40,196 nt of DNA from an uncultured Clostridia bacterium (GTDB lineage Bacteria > Bacillota > Clostridia > Christensenellales > Borkfalkiaceae). Shown piece after piece: positions 32,248-39,712 of the stretch. Where the stretch lies: NCBI GenBank assembly GCA_947624225.1, contig CANQJF010000017.1, forward strand, positions 1-40,196. Reading direction: 5' to 3'. The translations under genes were made by a program, and so were the position numbers. How positions within the stretch are numbered: the first letter of the stretch is position 1; every line of letters begins with the position of its first letter. The notes below the pieces were generated by a model that worked only from the letters and a program-made list of their open reading frames with translations, ran no database searches and was not told the DNA's origin.

Positions 32248-32604
32248 TCAGCTGTCGGCGGGATACACGAGCACGGCTTTTTGGGGAATATTCAGCGCCC
32301 CTGCCGCGATTTCGAGGATGTGCATGCGGGTCAGGATCCCATCCTCCCCCCGAAAGATGACGACTGCTCCCACGGGAGCGCCCTCTTCCTCCGTGATCAT
32401 GACCGTGGCGTCGCTGACTTCGTCCAGCGTCTCGATGAGCCGGATCAGCCGCTGCTCGCGCTCTGTGGGCGTGTAGCCCCCGCTGTCTTGGACTGCAAAG
32501 ACGCGGAAAACGACGAGTAAAAGGAGCAGCGCAAGGATGAGAATGGCAATGACGCGCACGGTCTTGTTTTCGAAGAGGTTCTTGATCCTGTCTACCGCTT
32601 TCAC
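32248..32604 (-). CDS. spoIIIAG: stage III sporulation protein AG
   Basis: 118 residues from GTG 32604. One membrane helix (about 16-38, VRVIAILILALLLLLVVFRVFAV) is followed by a ring-building domain (RLIRLIETLDEVSDATVMITEEEG..GVVIFRGED-like). GTG is preferred to ATG 32622 because GGAGG lies 4 nt before it and it overlaps the spoIIIAF stop as GTGA. The protein is shorter than Bacillus SpoIIIAG (229), as in many Clostridia. Component of the feeding-tube channel. Confidence 0.9.
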   Translation of the reverse strand: MKAVDRIKNLFENKTVRVIAILILALLLLLVVFRVFAVQDSGGYTPTEREQRLIRLIETLDEVSDATVMITEEEGAPVGAVVIFRGEDGILTRMHILEIAAGALNIPQKAVLVYPADS

Positions 32605-33056
32605 GAGACCTCCACGACGCATCCGTATAAATTTTCAAGGTCCTCTCGGATGTCGGTCAAGATATTTATACGCTCCTCGTCGCCGATTATGCCTTGGAAT
32701 GCGACGATGACGGAGATTTTCTCGATGTCGAAGTTTGCAATTTGCGAGCGGGCGGCATCGACCCGTGCCGAAATGTCATATTTCGCGCAGAGATACGAAC
32801 CGATGTTCTCTTCGTCGCGCGCTTCCAACAGCTCGGCACAGGTCTGAAAGTAAACGGGATCGGGGGGATATTCCGCCGAAGCGGGCTTTTCCGCGTCCCC
32901 TTTGGTTAGTCCGAGCAGGGGCGAGATCATCACGATGAGGAGAAAAAGCCTCGTCGTTCCCTTGACGAACTGCCCCATCTTTCCGCCGGGTGCGATCACG
33001 GCCACCACGGAGGCAATGAGGATCACGCCCGCAATGCTCAAAATGTATTCTTTCAT
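32601..33056 (-). CDS. spoIIIAF: stage III sporulation protein AF
   Basis: 151 residues. Two membrane helices (about 3-25 and 35-55, ILSIAGVILIASVVAVIAPGG and TRLFLLIVMISPLLGL) and a soluble C-terminal domain ending FQGIIGDEERINILTDIREDLENLYG. ATG 33056 shares its A with the spoIIIAE stop (TGATG). The open frame extends upstream but would overlap spoIIIAE heavily. Role: membrane component of the spoIIIA channel. Confidence 0.9.
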   Translation of the reverse strand: MKEYILSIAGVILIASVVAVIAPGGKMGQFVKGTTRLFLLIVMISPLLGLTKGDAEKPASAEYPPDPVYFQTCAELLEARDEENIGSYLCAKYDISARVDAARSQIANFDIEKISVIVAFQGIIGDEERINILTDIREDLENLYGCVVEVS

Positions 33057-34246
33057 CAGAAAAACACCCCCGTGGAACAGATGAGTAAAAGGATCGTTAA
33101 AAAATAGAGGAAAGCCATCGACAGAAGTGCGGCCAAAAAGTAACCGCTGTCCTGTGCGATCTTGGATAGGAACGGGGAGATGTTTCCGCCGACGGGCTCC
33201 GTCACCGCCGCGGAGAGATGCAAAAGCAGGCGCAAAGCGATGCACAGAAGCAGCGGGCGCAAGATCGTTCCGATGAGGAGAATGATGGCAAAGGCGCCGA
33301 GCGCATTCTTGATGAGGACACTGCCCGCGATCACAAGTTCGACGCCGCCCGAGAGAAACCCTCCCACAAAGGGCACGGACCCCGAAATCACATATTTGAT
33401 CGCACGGAGCGACATGCCGTCATATTGCGCCGCGGTGATGCCCTGCACGGATATAAACACCCCGAAAATGCCAATCGTCAGGCCGAGTAGCCACCGTGAG
33501 ACGCTCTTGAAGAAGTCCCCCAGCTTTTGGATGTGGATCTCGGTGGACAGATGAGAGACAAACGATAAAACAATGACGATGACAGTCGTGGGCAAAATGA
33601 CGGTGGAAAAGAGCGAAGCAAGCGCACCGCCGAAGAAAGCGACTGCCGGCCGATAGATGCCGACGGAGACCGCTCCCCCGCTTGCCGCCATGAGCGTCAG
33701 GAGCAACGGATAGACGAGATCCATTTGCTTCTTCATGGAGGCAATGGCCGCATATCCCGCCTCAAAGACGCTGATGAGGCTCGCAAGCACGACCGCACCC
33801 ACCGAAATGTAGGCAACGAAGTGTATTATGTCTGAAATAGTACTATGCAAAAAGCTGTTTTTTGCACTATTCAGGATGCCGCATAGGAGCGCAACGGCCA
33901 AAATGATGGCAAAGGACGGCAATAATTTTTGCCCCTCTTCCCACAAGAGCGAGAGAACTGCATCGAACAGATTGCCATAATCGAGCGAAAAGTCACCGGT
34001 GAGAAGGTCGCGCAGTTTGTCCTTGACGGAGATCCCCCCAAAGTCCGAGAGCGTGTCGAGGAATTTTTGCAGCTCCTCCGTGTCCAGCGAACCGATGAGC
34101 TCGTCGATGGTCTCTTCGAGCTCCCCCATTGCCTCCTCGTTCTCGGGCGTGGAGGCAGCGGCAACGCCCGTTGCGCGCTCTGCCGACAATCCCGCTATGA
34201 CGATGCCGAGCGCCAAGAGTGCAAAAAGCAAAAATTTTCCTTTCAT
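33056..34246 (-). CDS. spoIIIAE: stage III sporulation protein AE
   Basis: 396 residues. A signal peptide (MKGKFLLFALLALGIVIAGLSA) and acidic segment precede about seven to eight membrane helices. Conserved parts include MKKQMDLVYPLLLTLMAASGG, ISGSVPFVGGFLSGGVELVIAGS and YDGMSLRAIKYVISGS. Polytopic core protein of the spoIIIA channel. The dispersed repeat lies in LHSTISDII (about residues 134-142), a place where Bacillus SpoIIIAE has a similar STVGKIA stretch, so the reading frame and length are undisturbed. The start overlaps spoIIIAD by 4 bp. Confidence 0.93.
   Translation of the reverse strand: MKGKFLLFALLALGIVIAGLSAERATGVAAASTPENEEAMGELEETIDELIGSLDTEELQKFLDTLSDFGGISVKDKLRDLLTGDFSLDYGNLFDAVLSLLWEEGQKLLPSFAIILAVALLCGILNSAKNSFLHSTISDIIHFVAYISVGAVVLASLISVFEAGYAAIASMKKQMDLVYPLLLTLMAASGGAVSVGIYRPAVAFFGGALASLFSTVILPTTVIVIVLSFVSHLSTEIHIQKLGDFFKSVSRWLLGLTIGIFGVFISVQGITAAQYDGMSLRAIKYVISGSVPFVGGFLSGGVELVIAGSVLIKNALGAFAIILLIGTILRPLLLCIALRLLLHLSAAVTEPVGGNISPFLSKIAQDSGYFLAALLSMAFLYFLTILLLICSTGVFF
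33825..33851 (-). repeat. dispersed repeat, exact copy in spoIIIAE
   Basis: Bases 33825-33847 are identical to 27754-27776 in dxs. The 27-bp unit (plus strand ATTATGTC, TGAAATAGTAC, TATGCAAA) serves as reference for the diverged copies at 20711, 14800 and 7138. Confidence 0.75.
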
Positions 34247-34638
34247 CCGATGAGCTCCATGAGACGCAGGATGAGTGATAAAATGCTCTCGATGATGGGG
34301 ATGGCAAGCACCAAAATCACGATCTTCCCTGCAAAAATCAGCTTGTCCGCCAGCGAGCTTTGGCCGAAGTCGACAAGGACCCCCGCGCTGAATTCCACGA
34401 TATAGCCGATCCCCACCATCTTCAAAAGGATCTTGATGAGCGCGGAATCGATCCCGGTCGCGCTTGCGATCTCCTGAAAGATCCCAATGCTTCCGCGGAA
34501 ACTTTCAAAGGCAACGAGCAGCAAAATGATGCTCCCGGATAGCGTGACGACAAAGGCGAGTTCGGGCTTGGTCTCCTTTAAGAGGATCGCCGCAACGGCA
34601 GTCACGAATGCGATGCCGACAAGCTGGAAGATCATCAA
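34243..34638 (-). CDS. spoIIIAD: stage III sporulation protein AD
   Basis: 131 residues with four hydrophobic helices. Family segments: VGIAFVTAVAAILLKETKPELAFVVTLSGSIILL, IDSALIKILLKMVGIGYIVEFSAGVLVDFGQSSLADKLIFAGKIVILVLAIPII. Homologous to SpoIIIAC and resembles FliQ-type export helices. It overlaps spoIIIAC and spoIIIAE by 4 bp each (ATGA). Confidence 0.93.
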   Translation of the reverse strand: MMIFQLVGIAFVTAVAAILLKETKPELAFVVTLSGSIILLLVAFESFRGSIGIFQEIASATGIDSALIKILLKMVGIGYIVEFSAGVLVDFGQSSLADKLIFAGKIVILVLAIPIIESILSLILRLMELIG

Positions 34639-34835
34639 TATCCTCCGAAGAGTTCCTGTATGAGCGAGAACAGATCCCCTATCATCGTTGCGGCGACGGT
34701 GAGCGCAATGACGAGGCCGACGATGGAGACCACGGTTGCAACATCGTCCCGCTCGGATTTCTTCAAAACCTGGCAGACGATGGTGATGATGATGCCGATG
34801 GCGGCGAGTTTGAAGATGATGGAGATATCGATCAT
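34635..34835 (-). CDS. spoIIIAC: stage III sporulation protein AC
   Basis: 66 residues, exactly the family size. Two membrane helices: ISIIFKLAAIGIIITIVCQVLKKSERDD and VVSIVGLVIALTVAATMIGDLFSLI. ATG 34835 overlaps the spoIIIAB stop by 4 bp and gives the conserved MIDI(S)xIFKIA-type start; the longer open frame through spoIIIAB is rejected. Confidence 0.93.
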   Translation of the reverse strand: MIDISIIFKLAAIGIIITIVCQVLKKSERDDVATVVSIVGLVIALTVAATMIGDLFSLIQELFGGY

Positions 34836-35299
34836 AGGATTAGAATCACGAATGCAAGCCCTGCAAGCAATCCGAGTTTGAGATAGAGATCGCTCCGCGC
34901 TTTGGCTTCTTTTTCCGACGAAGTCTTTTTTTCGGCAATCAGTTGTCTCTTGGATTGGAAGAATTCCATTTGCGAGCGCGAATCCCCCCTGCCGAGCATG
35001 GAATACAGGCTCTCGCAATCCTTTTTCTCCGCCTCCGTCAAGTATTTCTCCCGACAGGCGGCTTCCTCGTGCCGTGCGATCCGATTCATCGTCTTTTCGA
35101 AATCACCGCTGAAACGGCATTCTTCGAGAAAGGCCGGCAGCGGTTTTTTGGCATATCCGAGTTCTGCAATATACCGCTCGACAAAGTCTGAAAGCTGTGA
35201 GAAATAACTTCTTCGCGCGCGGTATTTTTCGGCGGCGAGGTAGCCGATGGCGGTGCAGAACGCCACGATCAGTACGCACAGAATGAGCCTAAGCCACAT
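34832..35299 (-). CDS. spoIIIAB: stage III sporulation protein AB
   Basis: 155 residues. One N-terminal helix (MWLRLILCVLIVAFCTAIGYLAA), a long cytoplasmic helical part (RARRSYFSQLSDFVERYIAELGYAKKPLPAFLEEC) and a C-terminal helix (LYLKLGLLAGLAFVILIL). It resembles GspF-type proteins and probably partners the ATPase SpoIIIAA. ATG 35299 has GGGGG upstream and overlaps spoIIIAA by 11 bp. Confidence 0.92.
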   Translation of the reverse strand: MWLRLILCVLIVAFCTAIGYLAAEKYRARRSYFSQLSDFVERYIAELGYAKKPLPAFLEECRFSGDFEKTMNRIARHEEAACREKYLTEAEKKDCESLYSMLGRGDSRSQMEFFQSKRQLIAEKKTSSEKEAKARSDLYLKLGLLAGLAFVILIL

Positions 35300-36125
35300 G
35301 TTCCCCCTCTCTCCCCACGATCTCTCGGATTTCCCCCAGCCCGCCGAGCAAGACATAGCGGTCGAAAAGTTTTTGCGGCACGTCCTCATAGCGCATCAGA
35401 TGCGCCGATGCAAACACCCGTATCCCGCTCTCCGTCGCACGTCTCACGGCATGGTAGTCCTCGGGGAGCAATTCATCCGTCACGATGACATCCGGCCTCA
35501 GGGCGCGGATGGCCGACGTAAAAGCCGTGGACTTGTCGGCGAAACGAATGACATCGGTCGTTGCGCCGAGTTCCCCCGCGGAGAGCTCCCCGCGCTCATC
35601 GCTGACAAGGATATTGCAGGATGTTTTTTGGCTCACGATGCGGGTGAGGTCGCGCAAGATCGTCGTCTTGCCATCCCCTGGGGGCCCCAAAACGATGAGG
35701 GAACAGAGCCCCTCGCGGAAACATTGCTTGTAGACGCGGTCGGCGCATCCCGGGATGTCGTGAGGCACGCGGATGCAGAGAGATGTGATCTCGCGAATGG
35801 CCTGTACGCTACCCCTCTCATAGACAAATGTGCCGGCAACGCCCAGCCGTTCTCCGCATGTGGCCGTTATAAACCCCTCTTTGAGTTGATTTTCCACGGA
35901 GTAAACGGAGTGCTCACACGCGGCGAGAAGCGTCTCCTCCACCTCATGCAACGTCGGCTTGACGGCATGCGCCGCAGAGCAGACCCCGATCTCCCCGAGA
36001 AAGACAAACGCTCCTCCGTAATTGACGCAGAGCGGCTTGTCCGCGCGCAGACGCAATTCATACAATCTGTTCAAGTTGAGCCGCAAAAGACAGGCGGCGA
36101 TGCGGGGCGGCAAAAATTCGAGCAC
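35289..36125 (-). CDS. spoIIIAA: stage III sporulation protein AA, secretion-type ATPase
   Basis: 278 residues. Walker A GPPGDGKTT (147-155), Walker B PDVIVTDEL (211-219) and a conserved SDERGELSAG loop place it among SpoIIIAA ATPases, which power channel function in the mother cell. The start is taken as GTG 36125: it gives LEFLPPRIAACL, matching the family N-terminus. No Shine-Dalgarno exists. A sigma-E-like promoter ends 5 nt upstream, so a leaderless GTG start is implied. First gene of an eight-gene spoIIIA operon. Confidence 0.92.
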   Translation of the reverse strand: MLEFLPPRIAACLLRLNLNRLYELRLRADKPLCVNYGGAFVFLGEIGVCSAAHAVKPTLHEVEETLLAACEHSVYSVENQLKEGFITATCGERLGVAGTFVYERGSVQAIREITSLCIRVPHDIPGCADRVYKQCFREGLCSLIVLGPPGDGKTTILRDLTRIVSQKTSCNILVSDERGELSAGELGATTDVIRFADKSTAFTSAIRALRPDVIVTDELLPEDYHAVRRATESGIRVFASAHLMRYEDVPQKLFDRYVLLGGLGEIREIVGREGEHVA

Positions 36126-36130
36126 ACTTT

Positions 36131-36159
36131 ATCGTATGCCCGAGCTTCTTTGGATATGA
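36131..36159 (-). promoter_or_regulatory. sigma-E-type promoter of the spoIIIA operon
   Basis: Minus strand TCATATC (36159-36153), 14-bp spacer, CATACGAT (36138-36131), close to the mother-cell sigma-E consensus (KMATATT, N14, CATACAHT). spoIIIA is a known sigma-E operon. The -35 directly abuts the U-tract of the preceding terminator. Confidence 0.65.
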
Positions 36160-36187
36160 AAAACCCCGCGCATTTGAATGCGCGGGG
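36159..36187 (-). terminator. terminator of the arabinofuranosidase gene
   Basis: CCCCGCGCATT and AATGCGCGGGG (36164-36187) form an 11-bp stem with a 2-nt apex, followed on the minus strand by TTTTT. It lies 19 bp after the stop codon. Confidence 0.85.
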
Positions 36188-36205
36188 AGGCTGAGTTGAT
36201 GATGC

Positions 36206-38809
36206 TTATGAGATGACGAACACGTTGACGCTGTTGTTCTTGACGGTCGCCGTCAGAACGTTGTCCTTGATTTCGAGTTCGGAATACGTGGGCACGATGT
36301 GATTTTGCTTGCCCGCCTTTACGCCGATCTCGTTGATGACCGTGGGATCTTCATGCCAAAGCGTCGTAACATTTGCCTTTGTCTTTCCGGGGAAATTTTC
36401 GAGAACGGCTCTGAGCGTCTCATCCTTGCCGGAAACGTTGACGACTTTGAGGTAGATCTTGCCGTCCTCGCCGACGGTGGCGCTGTTGAACACGCGTTCG
36501 TTGACTTTCCAGATGTTTTTGAAGAGCACTTCGTGCCACGTTCCGTCCTTAAAGATACAAGCGGTAAAGGTCTTTTGGGTGTATTCGAGGCGCATGACAT
36601 TGCCCTCGGGAGAATATCCGAGGAACTTATCTTTGCCCATCATCTCACAGACCGTGCGCATGAAGTCCACCCGTTTGTCGAAAGAGACATCGTATCCCTT
36701 GTGATTTTTGCCGTATTGACAGGAGATGGAGAATCCCGCACAGTCCATGGTGCCCGCGTCGCGCACATCCTTGACGCCCACACCCGCAATGAAGCTCTGC
36801 TCCCCGCAGAGACGGCGGAAGCTGATCTCTACATCGCAGTCGGAGAAGTCCATGGCATCATAATAGTATCCGTTGAACGCGTCGCTCTCCTCGATGATCA
36901 GTTCGTCGCCCTCGATATGGCCACCGCGGCAGTTGGGATAGACTTTCCAATCTCCGAGGCCGTCTTTGAAATCGTGGGAATACAGACATTCCCCGCTCTT
37001 GCGGTCGAACACTTTGACGGAGGAGACGGCGCTTGCGGTGCGGTGGCCGCCGATGAGCAAACCGCCCGCGTTGTCATCGTCCACGGGTGCAACATCCGTG
37101 AGGGTGTATTTTCCCGTGTTGGCGGCAAACATTTGCTGCACATAGTAGTTGGGCGTCAGCATGACATCGCGCGCGTTGAACCAAATCATGTTGGGCGTCC
37201 ACCGATAATTGTATGTGGAGGCGAAAAGCGGCGCATAGCAGGTCATGCGGACGACGTCGGAGTTGCGCTCGCACCCCGTGAGGAAAGCGGCTTCGGCAAG
37301 CGCAGAGCGCAAATTATTGTCGCCGTTGAGGCGGCCGCGGCCGTCGGACATCGTGTGCATTGCATACTCGCCCATGAATACTTTGGCACCGTCGCGATCG
37401 TAACAATCGTAGCGCTTTGTGTTATCGATGAACCATTGATAGGAATTGTAGACATGTTCATCCACGATCATGTCGCGATATTTTTCATTGATGACCTTCC
37501 AACTCTCATTGGAATCGGAGGGACGGATATCCACGCCGCAGGTGGTGACGACGGTGATCCCGAACTTTTTCAGGAGGTCCGTCACTCTGCCGTTGTACAT
37601 GTACTGGCGGACACCCAGCAGACAGGAGGCAAAATTGTCGAAGTACTCATACCCCCAATTTTCATTGCCGATGCCGACATATTTCAGGTCGAACGGTGCG
37701 GGGTGCCCCATGTCCGAACGCACCTTTGCCCAATATGCTTCGTTCTTGTCCGGGGAGGCGATGTCGCCCTTGGCAAAGTAGATCAGATCGGCGACATTGT
37801 CGATGACTTCTTCCTGGAATCTTTTCGTGCCGGGCATGATGCGTTGATAGCCCGTCTTGCGCTGCTCGCCCATGCGGATCTGGCAGAGAAGCCCGCAATG
37901 CAATACGGGTAGCGGCGTTGCCCCGATGTCCTCACAGAGTGCAAAGTATTCATAAAATCCGATGCCGTATGATTGCATATAGCGCCACACGTTGCAAATT
38001 TGTTTGCGCTGTTCGAGGGGGCCGACGGTATTCCGCCAATGATATTGATGCTCGAAATCCACATCGCCCTCTACCACGCACCCGCCGGGGAACCGCATAA
38101 AGGAGGGATGGCAATCTTTGAGAACTTGGACAATGCGCTTGGAGAGCTTGCCGTTCTTATACTTGGCGGGATCCCCCCAAACATCCTCCGGCAACAGGGA
38201 TACATAATCGATCCCGAGCTTTCCGTTGCCTTCGAGATTGATGCACAGGCGCCCCATGAAGTCTTTTTCGGCGACGACGCTCGTCGTTACTTTGATCCAT
38301 TCCCCATCGGTTCCCTGAGGGATCGCGATCTCCCCGATGTCCGTGTGTCTGCCGTGGGCACCGCGGATAAAGATCTTTGCGACCCCCTTATACCCGAGGC
38401 GCTTGATCCACATGGAAAAATAATAGCGCTTTCCCTTTTCAATGGGCATGCCATAGATATCGTATCCGCCGTTGGTATAGTAACCGGGATTTTCCAGATG
38501 ATAGATCCCGCCCACATCGAGCAGCAAATACGAGGGATTGTTTTCGTTCATTCCCCCTTTCTTTGTGACCTTCTTGGGCCCTGCACCGTAGATATCCCAA
38601 TAGAATCCGTTGGCCTTGCGCACTTCCACCGTGCTTTCGCAGTTGTAATCGTCATAGGAAAAATACTCAAATTCGAAAGAATTGTTGATAACCATCTCGG
38701 CGTTCAGGCCACCGTCGGCCGCTTGGTTGATATCTTCGAAAAAGAGCCCATAAAGATGCTCCGAAATATCAACGCCTCGTTTGGTTGCATCAAGTTTGTA
38801 GTTCAGCAT
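36206..38809 (-). CDS. alpha-L-arabinofuranosidase, GH51
   Basis: 867 residues, no signal peptide, so it acts on imported arabino-oligosaccharides. The N-terminus matches GH51 (GVDISEHLYGLFFEDINQAADGGLNAEMV), then a CBM4-like beta-sandwich (about 90-210) and the barrel with acid/base Glu383 (GIGNENWG) and nucleophile Glu481 (FMGEYAM). The C-terminal sandwich appears interrupted by a jelly-roll module of about 150 residues (GLGDWKVYPNCRGGHIEGDEL .. FIAGVGVKDVRDAG). ATG 38809 follows GTGAGGTA. It has its own promoter with three ATTTTGAT octamers and stands alone between terminators, so it is probably substrate controlled. Confidence 0.92.
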   Translation of the reverse strand: MLNYKLDATKRGVDISEHLYGLFFEDINQAADGGLNAEMVINNSFEFEYFSYDDYNCESTVEVRKANGFYWDIYGAGPKKVTKKGGMNENNPSYLLLDVGGIYHLENPGYYTNGGYDIYGMPIEKGKRYYFSMWIKRLGYKGVAKIFIRGAHGRHTDIGEIAIPQGTDGEWIKVTTSVVAEKDFMGRLCINLEGNGKLGIDYVSLLPEDVWGDPAKYKNGKLSKRIVQVLKDCHPSFMRFPGGCVVEGDVDFEHQYHWRNTVGPLEQRKQICNVWRYMQSYGIGFYEYFALCEDIGATPLPVLHCGLLCQIRMGEQRKTGYQRIMPGTKRFQEEVIDNVADLIYFAKGDIASPDKNEAYWAKVRSDMGHPAPFDLKYVGIGNENWGYEYFDNFASCLLGVRQYMYNGRVTDLLKKFGITVVTTCGVDIRPSDSNESWKVINEKYRDMIVDEHVYNSYQWFIDNTKRYDCYDRDGAKVFMGEYAMHTMSDGRGRLNGDNNLRSALAEAAFLTGCERNSDVVRMTCYAPLFASTYNYRWTPNMIWFNARDVMLTPNYYVQQMFAANTGKYTLTDVAPVDDDNAGGLLIGGHRTASAVSSVKVFDRKSGECLYSHDFKDGLGDWKVYPNCRGGHIEGDELIIEESDAFNGYYYDAMDFSDCDVEISFRRLCGEQSFIAGVGVKDVRDAGTMDCAGFSISCQYGKNHKGYDVSFDKRVDFMRTVCEMMGKDKFLGYSPEGNVMRLEYTQKTFTACIFKDGTWHEVLFKNIWKVNERVFNSATVGEDGKIYLKVVNVSGKDETLRAVLENFPGKTKANVTTLWHEDPTVINEIGVKAGKQNHIVPTYSELEIKDNVLTATVKNNSVNVFVIS

Positions 38810-38821
38810 TACCTCACCCCT

Positions 38822-38915
38822 GCCGCCTATCGGGCGGCTTGTCTTATTTTGATACACATATTATACCAATCAATTTCTATTTCGTCAACATTTTGATAAA
38901 ACATTTTATTTTGAT
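38822..38915 (-). promoter_or_regulatory. arabinofuranosidase promoter with triple octamer and leader hairpin
   Basis: Minus strand TTGACG (38888-38883), 17-bp spacer, TATAAT (38865-38860). The plus-strand octamer ATTTTGAT occurs exactly at 38846-38853, 38890-38897 and 38908-38915: once just after the -10 and twice around and above the -35. ATAAAACATTTTAT between the last two is nearly palindromic. The leader also has a GCCGCC/GGCGGC hairpin (38822-38838) just before the Shine-Dalgarno. This fits repressor control; the regulator is not in the window. Confidence 0.65.
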
Positions 38916-38966
38916 TTGAAAGTTTTTTCGCGGGGAAAGAACCAAGGCCGTTGCGCATACTTTAAA

Positions 38967-39494
38967 ATGATGAAAGCTTGGAAAATTTGCATCGGGATCA
39001 TTCTTGGCGTCTTTCTCCTCCTCGTTCTATTGTTCTATGGATGCAGGGCATTGTTCCCGCGTCCGTATCGGGATGAAGTGCAAGCGAGCGGCATAGACCC
39101 GTCGCTCATCTATGCCGTTGTGAAAACGGAGAGCAATTTTGACGAAAAAGCCGTAAGCCGCGCGGGTGCGGTTGGCTTGATGCAGCTCATGCCGGCGACG
39201 GCGCAATTCATCTGTGACCGGGCGGGGCTTGTCTTTGACCAAAAAAGGTTGACCGATGGTGCATACAACCTGAAATTGGGTTGCCTCTATCTGAAATATC
39301 TCATCGAGCGTTTCCCGGTGCGGGAGACGGCTCTGGCGGCCTACAATGCGGGAGAGGGAACGGTAAAGGTTTGGCTGGCCGATGCAAATTATTCCGCGGA
39401 CGGGAAAACGCTGAGTCGCATCCCCTACCCCGAGACGGAGAACTACTTGAAAAAAATTACGAAAATAAAAAATTTCTATGATTTTTTCTATTGA
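38967..39494 (+). CDS. membrane-anchored lytic transglycosylase (GH23, Slt-like)
   Basis: 175 residues from ATG 38967. An N-terminal helix (WKICIGIILGVFLLLVLLFYGC) anchors the enzyme outside the membrane. The GH23 domain shows catalytic Glu in VVKTESNFDEKAVS, then GAVGLMQLMPATAQFI and ALAAYNAGEGTVKVWL. It cleaves peptidoglycan glycan strands to anhydro-muropeptides. The short size matches clostridial proteins of this type. Start uncertain: two adjacent ATGs without Shine-Dalgarno, and an in-frame TTG at 38916. Divergent from the arabinofuranosidase gene. Confidence 0.9.
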   Translation: MMKAWKICIGIILGVFLLLVLLFYGCRALFPRPYRDEVQASGIDPSLIYAVVKTESNFDEKAVSRAGAVGLMQLMPATAQFICDRAGLVFDQKRLTDGAYNLKLGCLYLKYLIERFPVRETALAAYNAGEGTVKVWLADANYSADGKTLSRIPYPETENYLKKITKIKNFYDFFY

Positions 39495-39500
39495 TTCTTG

Positions 39501-39529
39501 TTGACTTTTCTTTCAGAATGCGGTACAAT
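39501..39529 (+). promoter_or_regulatory. tRNA-Leu promoter
   Basis: TTGACT (39501-39506), 17-bp spacer, TACAAT (39524-39529), 19 nt before the mature tRNA. The 18-mer starting at 39491 (TTGATTCTTGTTGACTTT) recurs with one change at 39713. Confidence 0.7.
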
Positions 39530-39548
39530 AACAAAGCTGTTAGGTGAT

Positions 39549-39632
39549 GCGGTCGTGGCGGAATTGGCAGACGCGCAAGACTAAGGATCTTGTGGGATGA
39601 CCGTGCAGGTTCAACTCCTGTCGACCGCACCA
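39549..39632 (+). tRNA. tRNA-Leu, anticodon AAG
   Basis: 84 nt including encoded CCA. Acceptor stem GCGGTCG/CGACCGC, discriminator A, anticodon stem CAAGA/TCTTG around loop CTAAGGA, giving anticodon AAG at 39583-39585. The variable arm is long (about 12 nt) as in class II tRNAs, and the T arm is GCAGG-TTCAACT-CCTGT. An A34 anticodon for leucine is less usual than GAG in bacteria and would need inosine modification to read CUC as well as CUU. Confidence 0.93.
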
Positions 39633-39641
39633 AGTCAATGT

Positions 39642-39694
39642 AATCCGAACCAAATACTCGTAACGAGTGAGTGGTTCGGATTTACTTTTTCTTT
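39642..39694 (+). terminator. tRNA-Leu terminator
   Basis: AATCCGAACCA (39642-39652) pairs with TGGTTCGGATT (39672-39682). An inner ACTCGT/ACGAGT stem stacks inside it, and TTACTTTTTCTTT follows. Very strong rho-independent terminator. Confidence 0.85.
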
Positions 39695-39712
39695 GCGAGA
39701 ATAGTTTCGGAC

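Noticed and set aside
39266..39283. CAACCTGAAATTGGGTTG in the lytic transglycosylase gene as another GCAACCC palindrome
   Set aside because: Arms pair over only five bases and the sequence encodes a conserved YNLKLGCLYL stretch, so chance is likely.
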